A stretch of DNA of 64,000 nt from Qipengyuania gaetbuli (GCF_020171365.1 NZ_JAIUZO010000002.1:1-64000), one strand, 5' to 3'; positions 52,296 through 62,469 are shown, counted from the stretch's first letter. The notes: generated from the sequence alone by a model not told the origin. Translations and numbers: made by a program.

Positions 52296-53671
52296 CCGGC
52301 AGAAACCTCGAGGAAGCCGGGGACCGGGCCGTTCCATTCGCCGGGCTTGCCGCCGTCGTCTTCCCGCGGATCGTCGCGACGCGGCTTGCGGGCCTTGGCG
52401 GGCTTTTCTTCCGCCTTGCGCTCGGGCTTCGGGCGCGAAGGACGTTCCGACCGTTCGGCGCGTTCCGACCGTTCCGGACGTTCCTCTCGGGCCTTGCGCT
52501 CTTCGCGACGCGGCCTGTCTTCCTCTTTCGAAGGCTCGACCAGTTCGACGCGGACATCCTTCTTGCCGAAAACGGGGATCTCACTGCCGGTCAGCTTCTC
52601 GACATTGGCAATCGCCTCGCCGTCCTCTTCGGCAACGAAAGTGAACGCGCGGCCCTTGGCGCCTGCACGGCCCGTACGACCGATGCGATGGACGTAGTCG
52701 TCCGGGTGCCAGGGCGTGTCGAAATTGAAGACGTGGCTCACGCCCTTGATGTCGAGGCCGCGCGCGGCAACGTCGCTGGCGACGAGGATATTCACCTCGC
52801 CCTTCTTGAAGCGGTCCAGTTCCTTCAAGCGGCTGGACTGGTCCATGTCGCCATGGATTTCGCTGCTGGCAAAGCCATGGCTCTGCAGGCTCTTGTTGAG
52901 CTCGCGCACCGTGGTCTTCCGATTGGCGAAGATGATCGCGGTTTCGACATGGTCGTGGCGCAGAAGCCAGCGCAGGGTTTCGCGCTTCTGGCGGGACTTC
53001 ACCGGCACCTTGAAGGCTGTAATGTCCTTGTTGGTGGTTGCAGCACGGCTGACCTCGATGCGCTTCGGGGATTTGAGGAACTTCTTCGCCAGCTTCTCGA
53101 TCGGCGGGGGCATGGTTGCCGAGAACAGCATCGTCTGGCGGTTTTCCGGCAGCTTGTCACAGATGAACTCGATGTCGGGGATGAAGCCCATGTCGAGCAT
53201 GCGGTCGGCTTCGTCGATGACGAGAAGTTCGCAGCCGTTGAGCAGGATCTTGCCGCGCTCGAACAGGTCCATCAGGCGGCCGGGGGTCGCAATGAGGACA
53301 TCGACGCCCTCGTTGAGCGCCTTGACCTGGTCACCCATCTGCACGCCGCCGATCAGCAGCGCGAGCTTCAGGTCGTGGTTCTTGCCGTACTTCTCGAAAT
53401 TCTCGGCCACCTGCGCGGCCAGCTCGCGCGTCGGCGCAAGGATCAGCGAACGCGGCATCAGTGCGCGGCGGCGGCCGTTTGCCATGATGTCGATCATGGG
53501 CAGCACGAAGCTGGCGGTCTTGCCCGTTCCCGTCTGCGCGATACCGATGATGTCCTTCATCATCAGCACGGGCGGAATGGCCTGCGCCTGAATCGGGGTC
53601 GGCTCGGTATAGCCTGCGTCGGCTACCGCAGCGAGCAGGTCGGGTGAAAGGCCGAGATCGGCGAAGTTCAT
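52292..53671 (-). CDS. DEAD-box ATP-dependent RNA helicase (RhlE-like)
   Basis: The 459-residue protein contains the Q motif (LGLSPDLLAAVADAGYTEPT), AQTGTGKTASF (I), PTRELAAQV (Ia), VIDEADRMLDMGF (II), SATMP (III), VASDVAARGLDIKGV (V) and HRIGRTGRAG (VI). The last 85 residues are a basic, repetitive Arg/Lys/Glu tail of a sort that binds RNA. It remodels RNA, for example during ribosome assembly or mRNA decay. The ATG at 53671 gives the family start MNFADLGLS. Confidence 0.94.
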   Translation of the reverse strand: MNFADLGLSPDLLAAVADAGYTEPTPIQAQAIPPVLMMKDIIGIAQTGTGKTASFVLPMIDIMANGRRRALMPRSLILAPTRELAAQVAENFEKYGKNHDLKLALLIGGVQMGDQVKALNEGVDVLIATPGRLMDLFERGKILLNGCELLVIDEADRMLDMGFIPDIEFICDKLPENRQTMLFSATMPPPIEKLAKKFLKSPKRIEVSRAATTNKDITAFKVPVKSRQKRETLRWLLRHDHVETAIIFANRKTTVRELNKSLQSHGFASSEIHGDMDQSSRLKELDRFKKGEVNILVASDVAARGLDIKGVSHVFNFDTPWHPDDYVHRIGRTGRAGAKGRAFTFVAEEDGEAIANVEKLTGSEIPVFGKKDVRVELVEPSKEEDRPRREERKAREERPERSERAERSERPSRPKPERKAEEKPAKARKPRRDDPREDDGGKPGEWNGPVPGFLEVSAG

Positions 53672-53782
53672 GCGCTTGTGAATGCCCCAGTGATTTGGAT
53701 AGGCAAAAGGGGCCGCCAAAGGCAGCCTCTCTCGGCGGCGCCCCTTCGCCGTTTTAGGCATGACAGTCAAGGAAAACCCCGC

Positions 53783-54376
53783 TCAGTCGCCCGTCTGGAT
53801 GACCATTTCGCGCAGGCGCGAGACCTGGCATTTGGCGCCCGACCGGCTCATCAGGCGATCCCTGTCGACACACAGCATGCCGTCGTCCGACGGTTCCATG
53901 TAGAAACCCTGATAGAATTCACGCGGGCTGCAGCCCTTTTCCAGCTGGGCGGACAGCGTCCGGCGGTCGCGCAGGAACAGCATCAACCGGTCGCCGCGCT
54001 CGGCAACGCCGCCGATGCGCTTTGCCTCGACGCACTTGGCGAAAGGCCGCTCCACCAGACGTGGGCGCGATGCGGGGGACGTTTCGGCCATCAGGCTCTG
54101 GCGCATGGGGGCGGGTGCAGGCGATATGCGCAGGATCACCCTGCCCTCGATGCGGACTTGGTTTGCTCCTGCCGGCCGCGGCGCGTCGAGCAAGGGCGAC
54201 CAGCCCGGTGCGGAGCTTGAGAGAGGCAAAGGACTGATGCTGCGATCTGCAGTTCGCGATTGCGACCAGACCTGACCGCTGCAAATCGGCGCGGCCCCTG
54301 AATTCTCCACGATCCGGTCCCCGCCGTTCGACAGGGCAAGCGCCAAGGGCGCAATCAGGGTGAAGAGATTGGGCAT
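53783..54376 (-). CDS. Exported or membrane-associated protein of unknown function
   Basis: The 197-residue protein begins MPNLFTLIAPLALALSNGG, a probable signal sequence without a lipobox. The second half is better structured and includes three or four Cys (AKCVEAKRI, KGCSPREFYQG, GMLCVDRDRLM and GAKCQVS). The pattern of FYMEPSDDGMLCVDRDRLMSR looks like a conserved domain, but I cannot name it. The start at 54376 is chosen over 54403 because it gives the compact signal sequence. Confidence 0.65.
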   Translation of the reverse strand: MPNLFTLIAPLALALSNGGDRIVENSGAAPICSGQVWSQSRTADRSISPLPLSSSAPGWSPLLDAPRPAGANQVRIEGRVILRISPAPAPMRQSLMAETSPASRPRLVERPFAKCVEAKRIGGVAERGDRLMLFLRDRRTLSAQLEKGCSPREFYQGFYMEPSDDGMLCVDRDRLMSRSGAKCQVSRLREMVIQTGD

Positions 54377-54526
54377 CGGGGCGGCGATAATCCTCGTGAC
54401 CACGCGAGCGGAATTTCCGGCGTGTGGTCACGCCCTGCCCCTCGCCAATTGAATATCGGCTTAATTCCATTGCCGGAGAAGGCAAGTGGTGGCTTTTTCC
54501 CCGCCCGCTGTGGCATGGGCGCATCG

Positions 54527-55978
54527 ATGAGCGAGAGAAACGAAGCCTTTGTCGAGGAAGCGGCCGCATTGCTTGGTCCGCGAGGGTTTACCCAGGATCC
54601 CGAGCTAGTCGGCCCTTGGCTGACCGACTGGCGTGGCCGCTATACCGGCAGAGCGATCGGCCTCGCTTCACCCGACAGCACGATCCAGGCATCTGAATTC
54701 GTGCAGCTTTGTGCCCGCCATCGGGTGCCGATCGTGCCGCAAGGAGGCAACAGCGGAATGTCGGGCGGCGCAACCCCGGACGGTAGCGGGACTGCGGCCG
54801 TCCTCTCGCTGCGCCGGATGAACCGTTTCAGGCAGTTCGATGCCTCAGCAGGACAGATTACCTGCGATGCCGGGGTCGTGCTCCAGACACTGCACGAGGA
54901 AGCAGAGAAGCACGGACTGCGCTTCCCGCTCACACTGGGCGGAAAAGGCTCGGCCACCATCGGGGGGCTGATTTCCACCAACGCAGGCGGCACACAGGTG
55001 CTGCGCCACGGCACGATGCGCAACCAGGTGCTTGGACTCGAAGCGGTCCTTGCCGATGGGACCATTCTCGACACGCTGACCCCGCTCAAGAAGGACAACC
55101 GCGGCTTCGACCTCAAGCAGCTGCTGATCGGATCGGAAGGCACGCTGGGGATCGTGACAGGCGCGACCCTCCGGCTGCTCCCTCAAACCGGAGGCAGGAT
55201 TGTCGCCTGGGTCGGCCTGCCGACCTTGCAGCATGCGAGGCAGCTCTTGCTGCACGTCGAAGCAGCGGCTGGCGACGCCCTCGAAGGGTTCGAGGTGTTA
55301 CCGGATCATAGCCTGCGCGCCGTCCTCGACCACCTTCCCGATGCCCGTGCGCCCCTGGCTGGCGCCCATTCCTGGAATGCGCTGTTCGAACTGGTGGGCA
55401 AACCGGGCGAAGAAGCGCAGCTGCGCGAACTCGCCGAAGATGTTCTGGCCGATGCCATGGAACGCGACCTGCTCGAGGATGCGACGATCGCGGCAAACGA
55501 AACGCAGGCAGAGGCCTTCTGGCTGATCCGCGATTCCATCGCTCCGGCAGAGCGAGCGATCGGGCCTGCCATGCAGCACGACATCTCGGTTCCCGTGGCG
55601 CGGATGGCCGATTTCGTCGAGACTGCCTCTCCCTCAGTCGAACAGAACTTTCCGGGGACAAGGGCTGTCGCATTCGGACACCTGGGGGACGGCAACGTCC
55701 ATTTTCACGTCCTTGCACCGGCAGGCGCCGTTCGCGGCGAGTGGGAAGCGAGCGAAGGGAAGAAGATCAGTGCCTTCGTCCACGATCTCGTCACCGGGTG
55801 GGGCGGATCCATCAGCGCAGAGCACGGGATCGGGCAGATGAAGCGCGACGAGTTGGGCAGGCTTGGCGACCCGACCGCGCTGTCGGTCATGCGCGCGGTC
55901 AAGCAGGCGCTGGACCCAGCCGGATTGCTCAATCCCGGCAAACTCGTACCGCTTGCGAAAGAAGGCGGGACCGCCTAA
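54527..55978 (+). CDS. FAD-linked D-2-hydroxyacid dehydrogenase (FAD_binding_4/FAD-oxidase_C type)
   Basis: The 483-residue protein has a PCMH-type FAD-binding domain (VPIVPQGGNSGMSGGATPD about 58-76, KGSATIGGLISTNAGG about 138-153) and a C-terminal FAD-oxidase domain (AFGHLGDGNVHFHVLAP and SAEHGIGQMKRDEL). The close ends with LDPAGLLNPGKL. Homologues oxidise D-lactate, D-2-hydroxyglutarate or glycolate and pass electrons to the chain. The precise substrate is not determinable. ATG at 54527 or the nearby 54515 are both possible starts. Confidence 0.9.
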   Translation: MSERNEAFVEEAAALLGPRGFTQDPELVGPWLTDWRGRYTGRAIGLASPDSTIQASEFVQLCARHRVPIVPQGGNSGMSGGATPDGSGTAAVLSLRRMNRFRQFDASAGQITCDAGVVLQTLHEEAEKHGLRFPLTLGGKGSATIGGLISTNAGGTQVLRHGTMRNQVLGLEAVLADGTILDTLTPLKKDNRGFDLKQLLIGSEGTLGIVTGATLRLLPQTGGRIVAWVGLPTLQHARQLLLHVEAAAGDALEGFEVLPDHSLRAVLDHLPDARAPLAGAHSWNALFELVGKPGEEAQLRELAEDVLADAMERDLLEDATIAANETQAEAFWLIRDSIAPAERAIGPAMQHDISVPVARMADFVETASPSVEQNFPGTRAVAFGHLGDGNVHFHVLAPAGAVRGEWEASEGKKISAFVHDLVTGWGGSISAEHGIGQMKRDELGRLGDPTALSVMRAVKQALDPAGLLNPGKLVPLAKEGGTA

Positions 55979-56059
55979 GCCCCCCGCCGAGGGCGCATGC
56001 AGGTCGTTTCGGCCTGTGTTCCACACCCAAAATCATCAACCTGTTTTCGGAGAATTTCC

Positions 56060-56833
56060 ATGGCGAGCGCGCCGCAGCAGCCTCAACTGCCCCTTTTCTT
56101 CAACGATCTCATGCCGCTGAACAGCCGTGATCACGCGAACTACAAGTCGCGCACGCTGGACTCGGCTCCGTGGCTGTCCAAGGCGCATGCCATTCCCCTG
56201 ACCGTCGACGAATTCGTCCAGGCGCAGCGCCACTTCCCGATCGTCTTCTCGACCGGTGACAACCCGCTTCCCCTTGCCCTGATGGGCCTTAACGAAGGCG
56301 TGAACACATTTGTCGATGCCGAAGGCAAGGTAAAGGACCCGGTTTACATCCCCGCCTACATCCGTCGCTATCCGTTTATGCTGGCTCGCCTCACCAAGGA
56401 CAACGACCAGCTTTCGCTTTGCTTCGACCCGACGAGTGAAGCTGTCGGCGAGTTCGAAGAGGGTCGTCCGCTGTTCGAGAACGGCGAATCGACCGATGCG
56501 ACCAAGCAGATCCTCGATTTCTGCCAGAACTTCGAAGCGGCCGCCCAGCGCACGCAGGCCTTCCTGCAGCAGATCAAGGACGCTGACCTCCTCATGGACG
56601 GCGAAGTGTCGATCCAGGTCGAAAACAACGACCAGCCGTTCGTTTATCGCGGCTTCAAGATGGTCAATCAGGAAAAGCTCCAGGAACTCCCGGGCGCCAA
56701 GCTCGAGGAATTCAACAAGAGCGGCCTGATGATGCTTCTCCACGCCCACATGTTCTCGCTCGACAACATGCGCGTGATCTTCGCGCGCCAGGCCGAGCAG
56801 GGCTGGAAGCCGACGCCGCTCGCCAACGCCTGA
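56060..56833 (+). CDS. SapC family protein
   Basis: The 257-residue protein matches the SapC pattern: MPLNSRDHANYKSR, AIPLTVDEFVQAQRHFPIVF (about 46-65), VYIPAYIRRYPFMLAR and LCFDPTSE. The name comes from a Campylobacter S-layer-operon gene, but the role in alphaproteobacteria is not established. There is no signal peptide. It lies alone before a lipoprotein protease gene. Confidence 0.9.
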   Translation: MASAPQQPQLPLFFNDLMPLNSRDHANYKSRTLDSAPWLSKAHAIPLTVDEFVQAQRHFPIVFSTGDNPLPLALMGLNEGVNTFVDAEGKVKDPVYIPAYIRRYPFMLARLTKDNDQLSLCFDPTSEAVGEFEEGRPLFENGESTDATKQILDFCQNFEAAAQRTQAFLQQIKDADLLMDGEVSIQVENNDQPFVYRGFKMVNQEKLQELPGAKLEEFNKSGLMMLLHAHMFSLDNMRVIFARQAEQGWKPTPLANA

Positions 56834-56853
56834 GCCGGCGGCAGGGCAGGAAG

Positions 56854-57870
56854 TTGCTTCCCAACCTGAAGTGGAAGAAATCGTGGCCGGGAACCCTGGT
56901 GGTTCTCGGCCACCTTTCGTTCGGGCTTGGTGCCTGTGCACCTGCAGTAACTGCAGAGCCTGCCTTTGCCCCCTCACCCGCGCAAAGCCCGCTGGAAGTG
57001 TTCCAGTCGAAGGAAGATGTGCTGTTCCGTACCGGTTACCGGCTTGCAGCGGCAAATGCCGCGTACTGCGATGCCGTAAAGCAGAGCGTCGGCCTGCTGG
57101 TCCATGACGCCAGGGCATACTCGCGCCCCGATGCCGTGCGCGCGACCTTCGGGCTTGCCGGGGACATCGGCGTCCAGTCGGTTGCTGAAGGTTCCCCCGC
57201 TCATCTTGCAGGGATCGGGCAGAACGACACACTTCTGGCGATCGACGGGAACGACATCGCGGAGATCGAGTCCGGCGAGCGCAAGGATTGGGAGCGCGCC
57301 AGTGCCATCGCCGATCAGATCGAGAAATCCGCAAGGGACGGCACCGTCACCCTGGAATGGCGCAAACCCGATGGCCGCGAGATCAAACTGTCACTCGCCG
57401 CACAGACCGTTTGCGCCAGCCGCTTCGAGCTTCTGAGCGGGAAGGACGGAGCCAGTGCCGATGGCGCGCGCGTGCTTGTCGGCGAGAATTTTCCCGGCCT
57501 ATCCTATTCGGAACCCGAGTTCGCGGCATTGCTGGCGCACGAAATGGCGCACAATCTCCTCGGCCACATTCCCTACCTGACGGAAAGGGGCAATGGCGGC
57601 GGAAGAGTGCGCATGACGGAACGCGATGCCGATCGCCTCATGCCTTGGCTACTGGTCAATGCAGGTTACGATCCGGCCGCTGCCGCTGACTTCATGCGCC
57701 GCTGGGGGCCGCGCCATGGCGGGTGGATTTTCCGCAACCGCTCACACGACGGGTGGGATGAACGCGTGGAACTGATCGAGGCCGAGTTGCCCGCAATTGC
57801 GGCTGTGACCCGCGATGGCCGCGTCGATTGGCGTACCCACTTCAAGCCGCTGCTCGACAAGAACAAGTAG
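56854..57870 (+). CDS. Lipoprotein with PDZ domain and HExxH metallopeptidase (M48-like)
   Basis: The 338-residue protein starts best at TTG 56854, giving a basic n-region, a hydrophobic helix and a lipobox ending at Cys28 (LGAC). A PDZ-like domain (about 95-185, SPAHLAGIGQNDTLLAIDG) precedes the catalytic motif HEMAH at 229-233 and a downstream Glu in TERDADR. Envelope M48 proteases degrade or check outer-membrane proteins. PDZ placed N-terminal to the catalytic site is unusual for this group. GGCAGGAAG lies just upstream. Confidence 0.8.
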   Translation: MLPNLKWKKSWPGTLVVLGHLSFGLGACAPAVTAEPAFAPSPAQSPLEVFQSKEDVLFRTGYRLAAANAAYCDAVKQSVGLLVHDARAYSRPDAVRATFGLAGDIGVQSVAEGSPAHLAGIGQNDTLLAIDGNDIAEIESGERKDWERASAIADQIEKSARDGTVTLEWRKPDGREIKLSLAAQTVCASRFELLSGKDGASADGARVLVGENFPGLSYSEPEFAALLAHEMAHNLLGHIPYLTERGNGGGRVRMTERDADRLMPWLLVNAGYDPAAAADFMRRWGPRHGGWIFRNRSHDGWDERVELIEAELPAIAAVTRDGRVDWRTHFKPLLDKNK

Positions 57871-57880
57871 TCTGGCCGTC

Positions 57881-58804
57881 CTACTCGGCAGCCTGGCGGA
57901 AGCTGTCTCCGGGACCCAGGCCCACAACCTCGCCTGCAAGCGCATTGACCAGGCCTGCGATAATGCGAGCCATGCGGGGAAGCCTGGCGCTCGGCTGGTC
58001 GAGCCGCGCATCGAGGTAGGTCGAACGGCAGACTTCGAGCTGCAAGGCATGTATCCCCCGCCGGGGTGCGCCATGACGGTCGAGGACATATCCGCCGGAG
58101 TAAGGCCGATTGTGGGTTGCCGCCCTCCCCGCCGAGGCGAAGTAGTTGAGCGCCCGCGCAGACAGCGCGCCGTCGCAGCTGGTGCCGAACCGGTCCCCGA
58201 TGACGAATTCGGGCTGGGCACCACCATGCAGCCTGCGCGGTAGCGGCGGCATCGAATGAAGGTCGACGAGTACGGCCGCACCCCACCTGTCCCGCATCCT
58301 CTCCAGAGTGCGGCCAAGCGCCGCATGGTATGGGCGGTGAACCGTCTCGATCCTGCGATCGAGTTCGCTTCTCTCGAGCGGCTGCTTCCAGATTTCCCCG
58401 AGCCCGGGCAGCCTGCGCGGTACGAGGCCGAGCCCGCTGCGTGCACGGCGATTGGCGAGCGAATGCACGTTCTTGCGTGGTTTGGCCCCCATGATCATCG
58501 ACCAGTCGACATCGTCGGGAGCGCGGTTGAGGTCGATGATCGCGCGCGGCGTGTGCGCGACAAGCAGCGCTGCACCCGTAAGTTCCGCAACCTGGCGCGC
58601 AAGCTCGTCGGCAAACCTGTCTTCGAGCCGGATCATGCAGTCGGGGTCGCGGAGAGTGTCCCGCAATCCGGCCGGGTAGGCACGGCCACCATGAGGAGCC
58701 GCCAACAAGATCGGCACCGGGAACTCTTCGCCCACCGTCAGGGTAAAGGGTTCGACAGGGCGGTTCGAATCGCTTTCTGGCTGCCCGGTCTTGCTCGACG
58801 TCAT
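57881..58804 (-). CDS. N-formylglutamate amidohydrolase family protein
   Basis: The 307-residue protein carries the family motifs ILLAAPHGGRAYP (about 32-44), ARAIIDLNRAPDD-like TPRAIIDLNRAPDD, and VLVDLHSMPP, with metal-binding His and Asp. The enzyme removes formate from N-formylglutamate in histidine catabolism. Many relatives lie outside hut operons and their substrates are uncertain. No other hut gene is present here. ATG at 58804 is chosen over an upstream start, and it is divergent from cpdR. Confidence 0.85.
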   Translation of the reverse strand: MTSSKTGQPESDSNRPVEPFTLTVGEEFPVPILLAAPHGGRAYPAGLRDTLRDPDCMIRLEDRFADELARQVAELTGAALLVAHTPRAIIDLNRAPDDVDWSMIMGAKPRKNVHSLANRRARSGLGLVPRRLPGLGEIWKQPLERSELDRRIETVHRPYHAALGRTLERMRDRWGAAVLVDLHSMPPLPRRLHGGAQPEFVIGDRFGTSCDGALSARALNYFASAGRAATHNRPYSGGYVLDRHGAPRRGIHALQLEVCRSTYLDARLDQPSARLPRMARIIAGLVNALAGEVVGLGPGDSFRQAAE

Positions 58805-58916
58805 GACGTCAGGAATGACGCGTTGTCTTAGGCAAGTCAAAACCGGCTGCGTCATTGAGGGACACCGCCTTATCCGGCACAAGATTTGTTAAGCGATTTG
58901 GGTTAGGAAGCGCAGC

Positions 58917-59309
58917 ATGAGTGAGCCGAACCACAAGCGAATCCTGCTCGCCGAGGATGACGATGCCATGCGCACCTACCTCGAGCGCGCACTCGACAAT
59001 GCCGGGTACATCGTCGACTCGGTCGACCGTGGCACCAAGGCCGTTCCGCTGCTCGAGAAGGGCGATTATGACCTTCTCCTGTCCGACATCGTGATGCCGG
59101 AAATGGACGGGATCGAACTTGCCCAGCGCTGCAACGAGATCAGCCCTGCAACGAAGGTCATGTTCATCACCGGCTTTGCCGCCGTTACGCTCAAGGCAAG
59201 CGCCGAACAGCCGCACGCAAAGGTCCTTTCCAAACCGTTCCACCTTCGCGACCTGGTTTTCGAGGTCGAACGGGTGCTTGGCGGACAGGTCAGCGCGCAG
59301 CTTTTGTAA
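58917..59309 (+). CDS. cpdR: CpdR-type single-domain response regulator
   Basis: The 130-residue receiver has the acidic pair DDD (residues 14-16), phospho-acceptor Asp57 in LLSDIVMPEMDG, Thr/Ser in FITGFAAV and Lys in LSKPFHL. In Caulobacter, CpdR recruits ClpXP to degrade cell-cycle proteins when unphosphorylated. The sequence opening RILLAEDDDAMRTYL is typical of CpdR. It is followed by tRNA-Val. A candidate CtrA site upstream was imperfect. Confidence 0.85.
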   Translation: MSEPNHKRILLAEDDDAMRTYLERALDNAGYIVDSVDRGTKAVPLLEKGDYDLLLSDIVMPEMDGIELAQRCNEISPATKVMFITGFAAVTLKASAEQPHAKVLSKPFHLRDLVFEVERVLGGQVSAQLL

Positions 59310-59327
59310 TTTGCACCGTTTTGCCCC

Positions 59328-59356
59328 TTGCGCGGCCCGAGCGGCCTCGCTAATGG
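59328..59356 (+). promoter_or_regulatory. Candidate promoter of tRNA-Val with leader hairpin
   Basis: TTGCGC (59328-59333) and TAATGG (59351-59356) are spaced by 17 bases. The tRNA begins 38 bases after the -10. Between them lies the hairpin TGCCGTT/AACGGCA (59364-59380) with a 3-base loop. That hairpin may mark leader processing or the end of cpdR transcription. Confidence 0.4.
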
Positions 59357-59393
59357 GCGCGCCTGCCGTTCAAAACGGCACGTTCGATAGCGT

Positions 59394-59468
59394 GGGCGTA
59401 TAGCTCAGTGGTAGAGCACTATGTTGACATCGTAGGGGTCCCAAGTTCGAACCTTGGTACGCCCACCA
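59394..59468 (+). tRNA. tRNA-Val (anticodon GAC)
   Basis: A complete 75-base cloverleaf is visible. The acceptor stem is GGGCGTA/TACGCCC and the D-arm is TAGCTCAGTGGTAGAGCA. The anticodon stem CTATG/CGTAG includes one G-T pair and encloses loop TTGACAT with anticodon GAC at 59426-59428. The T-arm is CAAGTTCGAACCTTG, and the 3' CCA is encoded. It decodes GTC. The polysaccharide genes begin after it. Confidence 0.97.
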
Positions 59469-59671
59469 TCGAACCCCTCCCCCGGAATGACTGACCTCGC
59501 CCGATAGGGCCCGAGAGTATCTGGCAGGACGCGTATTCCACGCATTTCGGGGAAATTCCCAACATTCCGCCGCTGCAAGGTTGCCTTGATGGCAATCGTT
59601 TCACATGGCACTCGTATATGTAATCGCGGAAGCCCGACGAACGGGATCGCGAAAACCGAAAGGGTCCCAGC

Positions 59672-60724
<1,053 letters not shown>

Positions 60725-60729
60725 CGGCC

Positions 60730-61674
60730 ATGGCAAGCTCCCGCTTCTCGCTTGAGGGTCGCAGGGTTTTTGTGTCCGGGCATCGCGGGATGGTCGGATC
60801 GGCCCTTGTCAGGAGGCTTCAACGCGAAAAGTGTGAAATCCTCACTGCCGACAGGTCGATCGATCTGCGGGTGCAGGCATCGGTCGAAGAATGGTTTGCC
60901 GTGAACCGGCCCGAAGCGGTTTTCGTGGCAGCAGCAAAGGTCGGCGGAATTGGCGCCAACCAAAATCAGCCCGGCCAGTTTCTTTACGACAATCTTGCAA
61001 TCGCAACGAATTCGATCGAGGCAGCGCGCAAGTCCGGGGTCCGCAAGCTGCTATTCCTCGGCTCGTCCTGCATTTATCCGCGGGATGCGGCGCAGCCGAT
61101 CGTTGAGGAGAGCCTGCTGTCAGGCCCCCTCGAACCGACGAACGAATGGTACGCCATCGCCAAGATCGCTGGCGTCAAGCTTTGCCAGGCCTATCGCAGG
61201 GAATACGGATGCGACTTCATTAGCGCCATGCCAACCAACCTTTATGGTCCCGGCGATACCTACGATTTGGCTCAAAGCCACGTAGTTCCCGCCCTGATCA
61301 TGAAGGCGTTGGCGGCAAAGGCACAGGACGCCGAACGGATGCAAGTCTGGGGATCTGGAAAGGCTCTGCGGGAATTCCTGCATGTCGACGATCTCGCCGA
61401 TGCCTGCGTATTCCTCATGAATAGCTATTCCTCGGAAGAACCCGTCAACATCGGCTCCGGCGCGGAGATTTCGATCGCCGAGCTGGCAGCCCTGATTGCA
61501 GAGATTGCCGGGTTCACCGGGGAATTGGCGTTCGATCATGCGAAGCCGGACGGTACACCGCGCAAACTGCTCGATTGCAGCCGCCTGATCGAACTGGGCT
61601 GGCGCCCTTCAATCGCCCTGCGAGAGGGATTGTCTGGAACTATCAAGGATCTGCCGGACCGATCCCGCGCTTGA
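60730..61674 (+). CDS. fcl: GDP-L-fucose synthase
   Basis: The 314-residue SDR protein has the nucleotide-binding GHRGMVGSALVRRL (about 17-30), AAAKVGGIGANQNQP, and LGSSCIYP. Its likely catalytic residues are Ser112, Cys114, Tyr141 and Lys145 (NEWYAIAKIAG). It epimerises and reduces GDP-4-keto-6-deoxymannose to GDP-fucose. It begins 5 bp after gmd. The open reading frame is intact even though its supplier gmd is broken. Confidence 0.95.
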   Translation: MASSRFSLEGRRVFVSGHRGMVGSALVRRLQREKCEILTADRSIDLRVQASVEEWFAVNRPEAVFVAAAKVGGIGANQNQPGQFLYDNLAIATNSIEAARKSGVRKLLFLGSSCIYPRDAAQPIVEESLLSGPLEPTNEWYAIAKIAGVKLCQAYRREYGCDFISAMPTNLYGPGDTYDLAQSHVVPALIMKALAAKAQDAERMQVWGSGKALREFLHVDDLADACVFLMNSYSSEEPVNIGSGAEISIAELAALIAEIAGFTGELAFDHAKPDGTPRKLLDCSRLIELGWRPSIALREGLSGTIKDLPDRSRA

Positions 61675-61717
61675 GCCGCCAAATAGAGAGAATGCCGCTC
61701 GTCGACGTGCCAAAAAA

Positions 61718-61752
61718 AAGCCACCACTCATTCGAGCGGTGGCTTATTTTTT
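61718..61752. terminator. Bidirectional intrinsic terminator
   Basis: A stem with AAGCCACC and GGTGGCTT arms (61718-61725 and 61738-61745), with inner CTC/GAG pairing, is preceded by a run of eight A and followed by TATTTTTT. It can therefore terminate both fcl (plus strand) and the convergent small exported protein gene (minus strand). Confidence 0.8.
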
Positions 61753-61782
61753 AGCTTCCGGCTGGTGCCGGAGGCAAACGGA

Positions 61783-62043
61783 TTAGCCGTTGCTGTCGCC
61801 GTCGTCGTCGGTCGCGACAACGATGCCGGCGATCACAGCTGCTGCTGCGAGCACGGCGATGAGAACGCTGGCACCGCCGATTTCAGCTTCCTTCTTCGAG
61901 GCCTTCGAGGCGCGCGAAACCGGAGCTTCAACAGCCTTGGTGGCTGCCGGCATCGAGTCAGCAGCGCGAACCGGTGCGGCAGCGTTTGCCGAACCAGCGA
62001 CTGCCATCGAGATGGCTGCAGCTGCCATAGCGATTTTCTTCAT
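61783..62043 (-). CDS. Small exported protein with C-terminal membrane helix and acidic end
   Basis: The 86-residue protein has a signal peptide (MKKIAMAAAAISMAVAGSAN, then AA) and an Ala/Lys-rich middle. The hydrophobic helix ASVLIAVLAAAAVIAGIVVA ends in DDDGDSNG. The C-terminal segment looks like a membrane anchor with an exposed acidic tail. Similar small proteins are common in sphingomonads, often near polysaccharide genes, but I know no function. TAGGAGAAG is a strong RBS, and ATG at 62043 is preferred over an adjacent TTG. Confidence 0.75.
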   Translation of the reverse strand: MKKIAMAAAAISMAVAGSANAAAPVRAADSMPAATKAVEAPVSRASKASKKEAEIGGASVLIAVLAAAAVIAGIVVATDDDGDSNG

Positions 62044-62088
62044 CAAAACTTCTCCTAGTTATTCTTCTGTCTTTAACACCGTTGAGCC

Positions 62089-62117
62089 GCCCTACGACTC
62101 AGCTTCTCAATAGTCAA
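62089..62117 (-). promoter_or_regulatory. Candidate promoter of the small exported protein
   Basis: On the minus strand TTGACT (62117-62112) and TAGGGC (62094-62089) are spaced by 17 bases, about 45 bases before the ATG at 62043. The -35 matches consensus well and the -10 poorly. The remaining gap up to 62469 (over 300 bases) is gene-free; it includes an AT-rich stretch near 62215-62250 and possibly the promoter of the next gene, and I see no repeat or RNA gene in it. Confidence 0.4.
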
Positions 62118-62469
62118 CCGGTCAGCGGCGGAACGTGCCGTTGGCGTGTGCAGGCGGGAGAGGCCCACACTGAATCGCCGCTGCAGTCTTCTACCGACCT
62201 ATTCCGCACAAGTGCAAGAAGAGCATATAAAATAAGTAAACGTGCCGATTAACTGTTGCATATTGGTCAGTGCACATACCCTAGCAATGCCTTGCAAACG
62301 CAAGACCCGTCGCCATCCGCCACCCTTGACGCACTAGGCAATAGATTGCACAGCGCAACAGAACGCAGCCTGGTGGACGGCCAGGATGTGGGCATTCCCT
62401 ACAGGCCCGAATGCCGGGCTGCGGAAAAAGTTCCGCTGTTTCAAACGGTAAAATCCCGTGTGGAGAACA

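Noticed and set aside
58885..58910. CtrA-like binding site before cpdR
   Set aside because: TTAA and GTTA are present but the spacing does not match TTAA-N7-TTAA.
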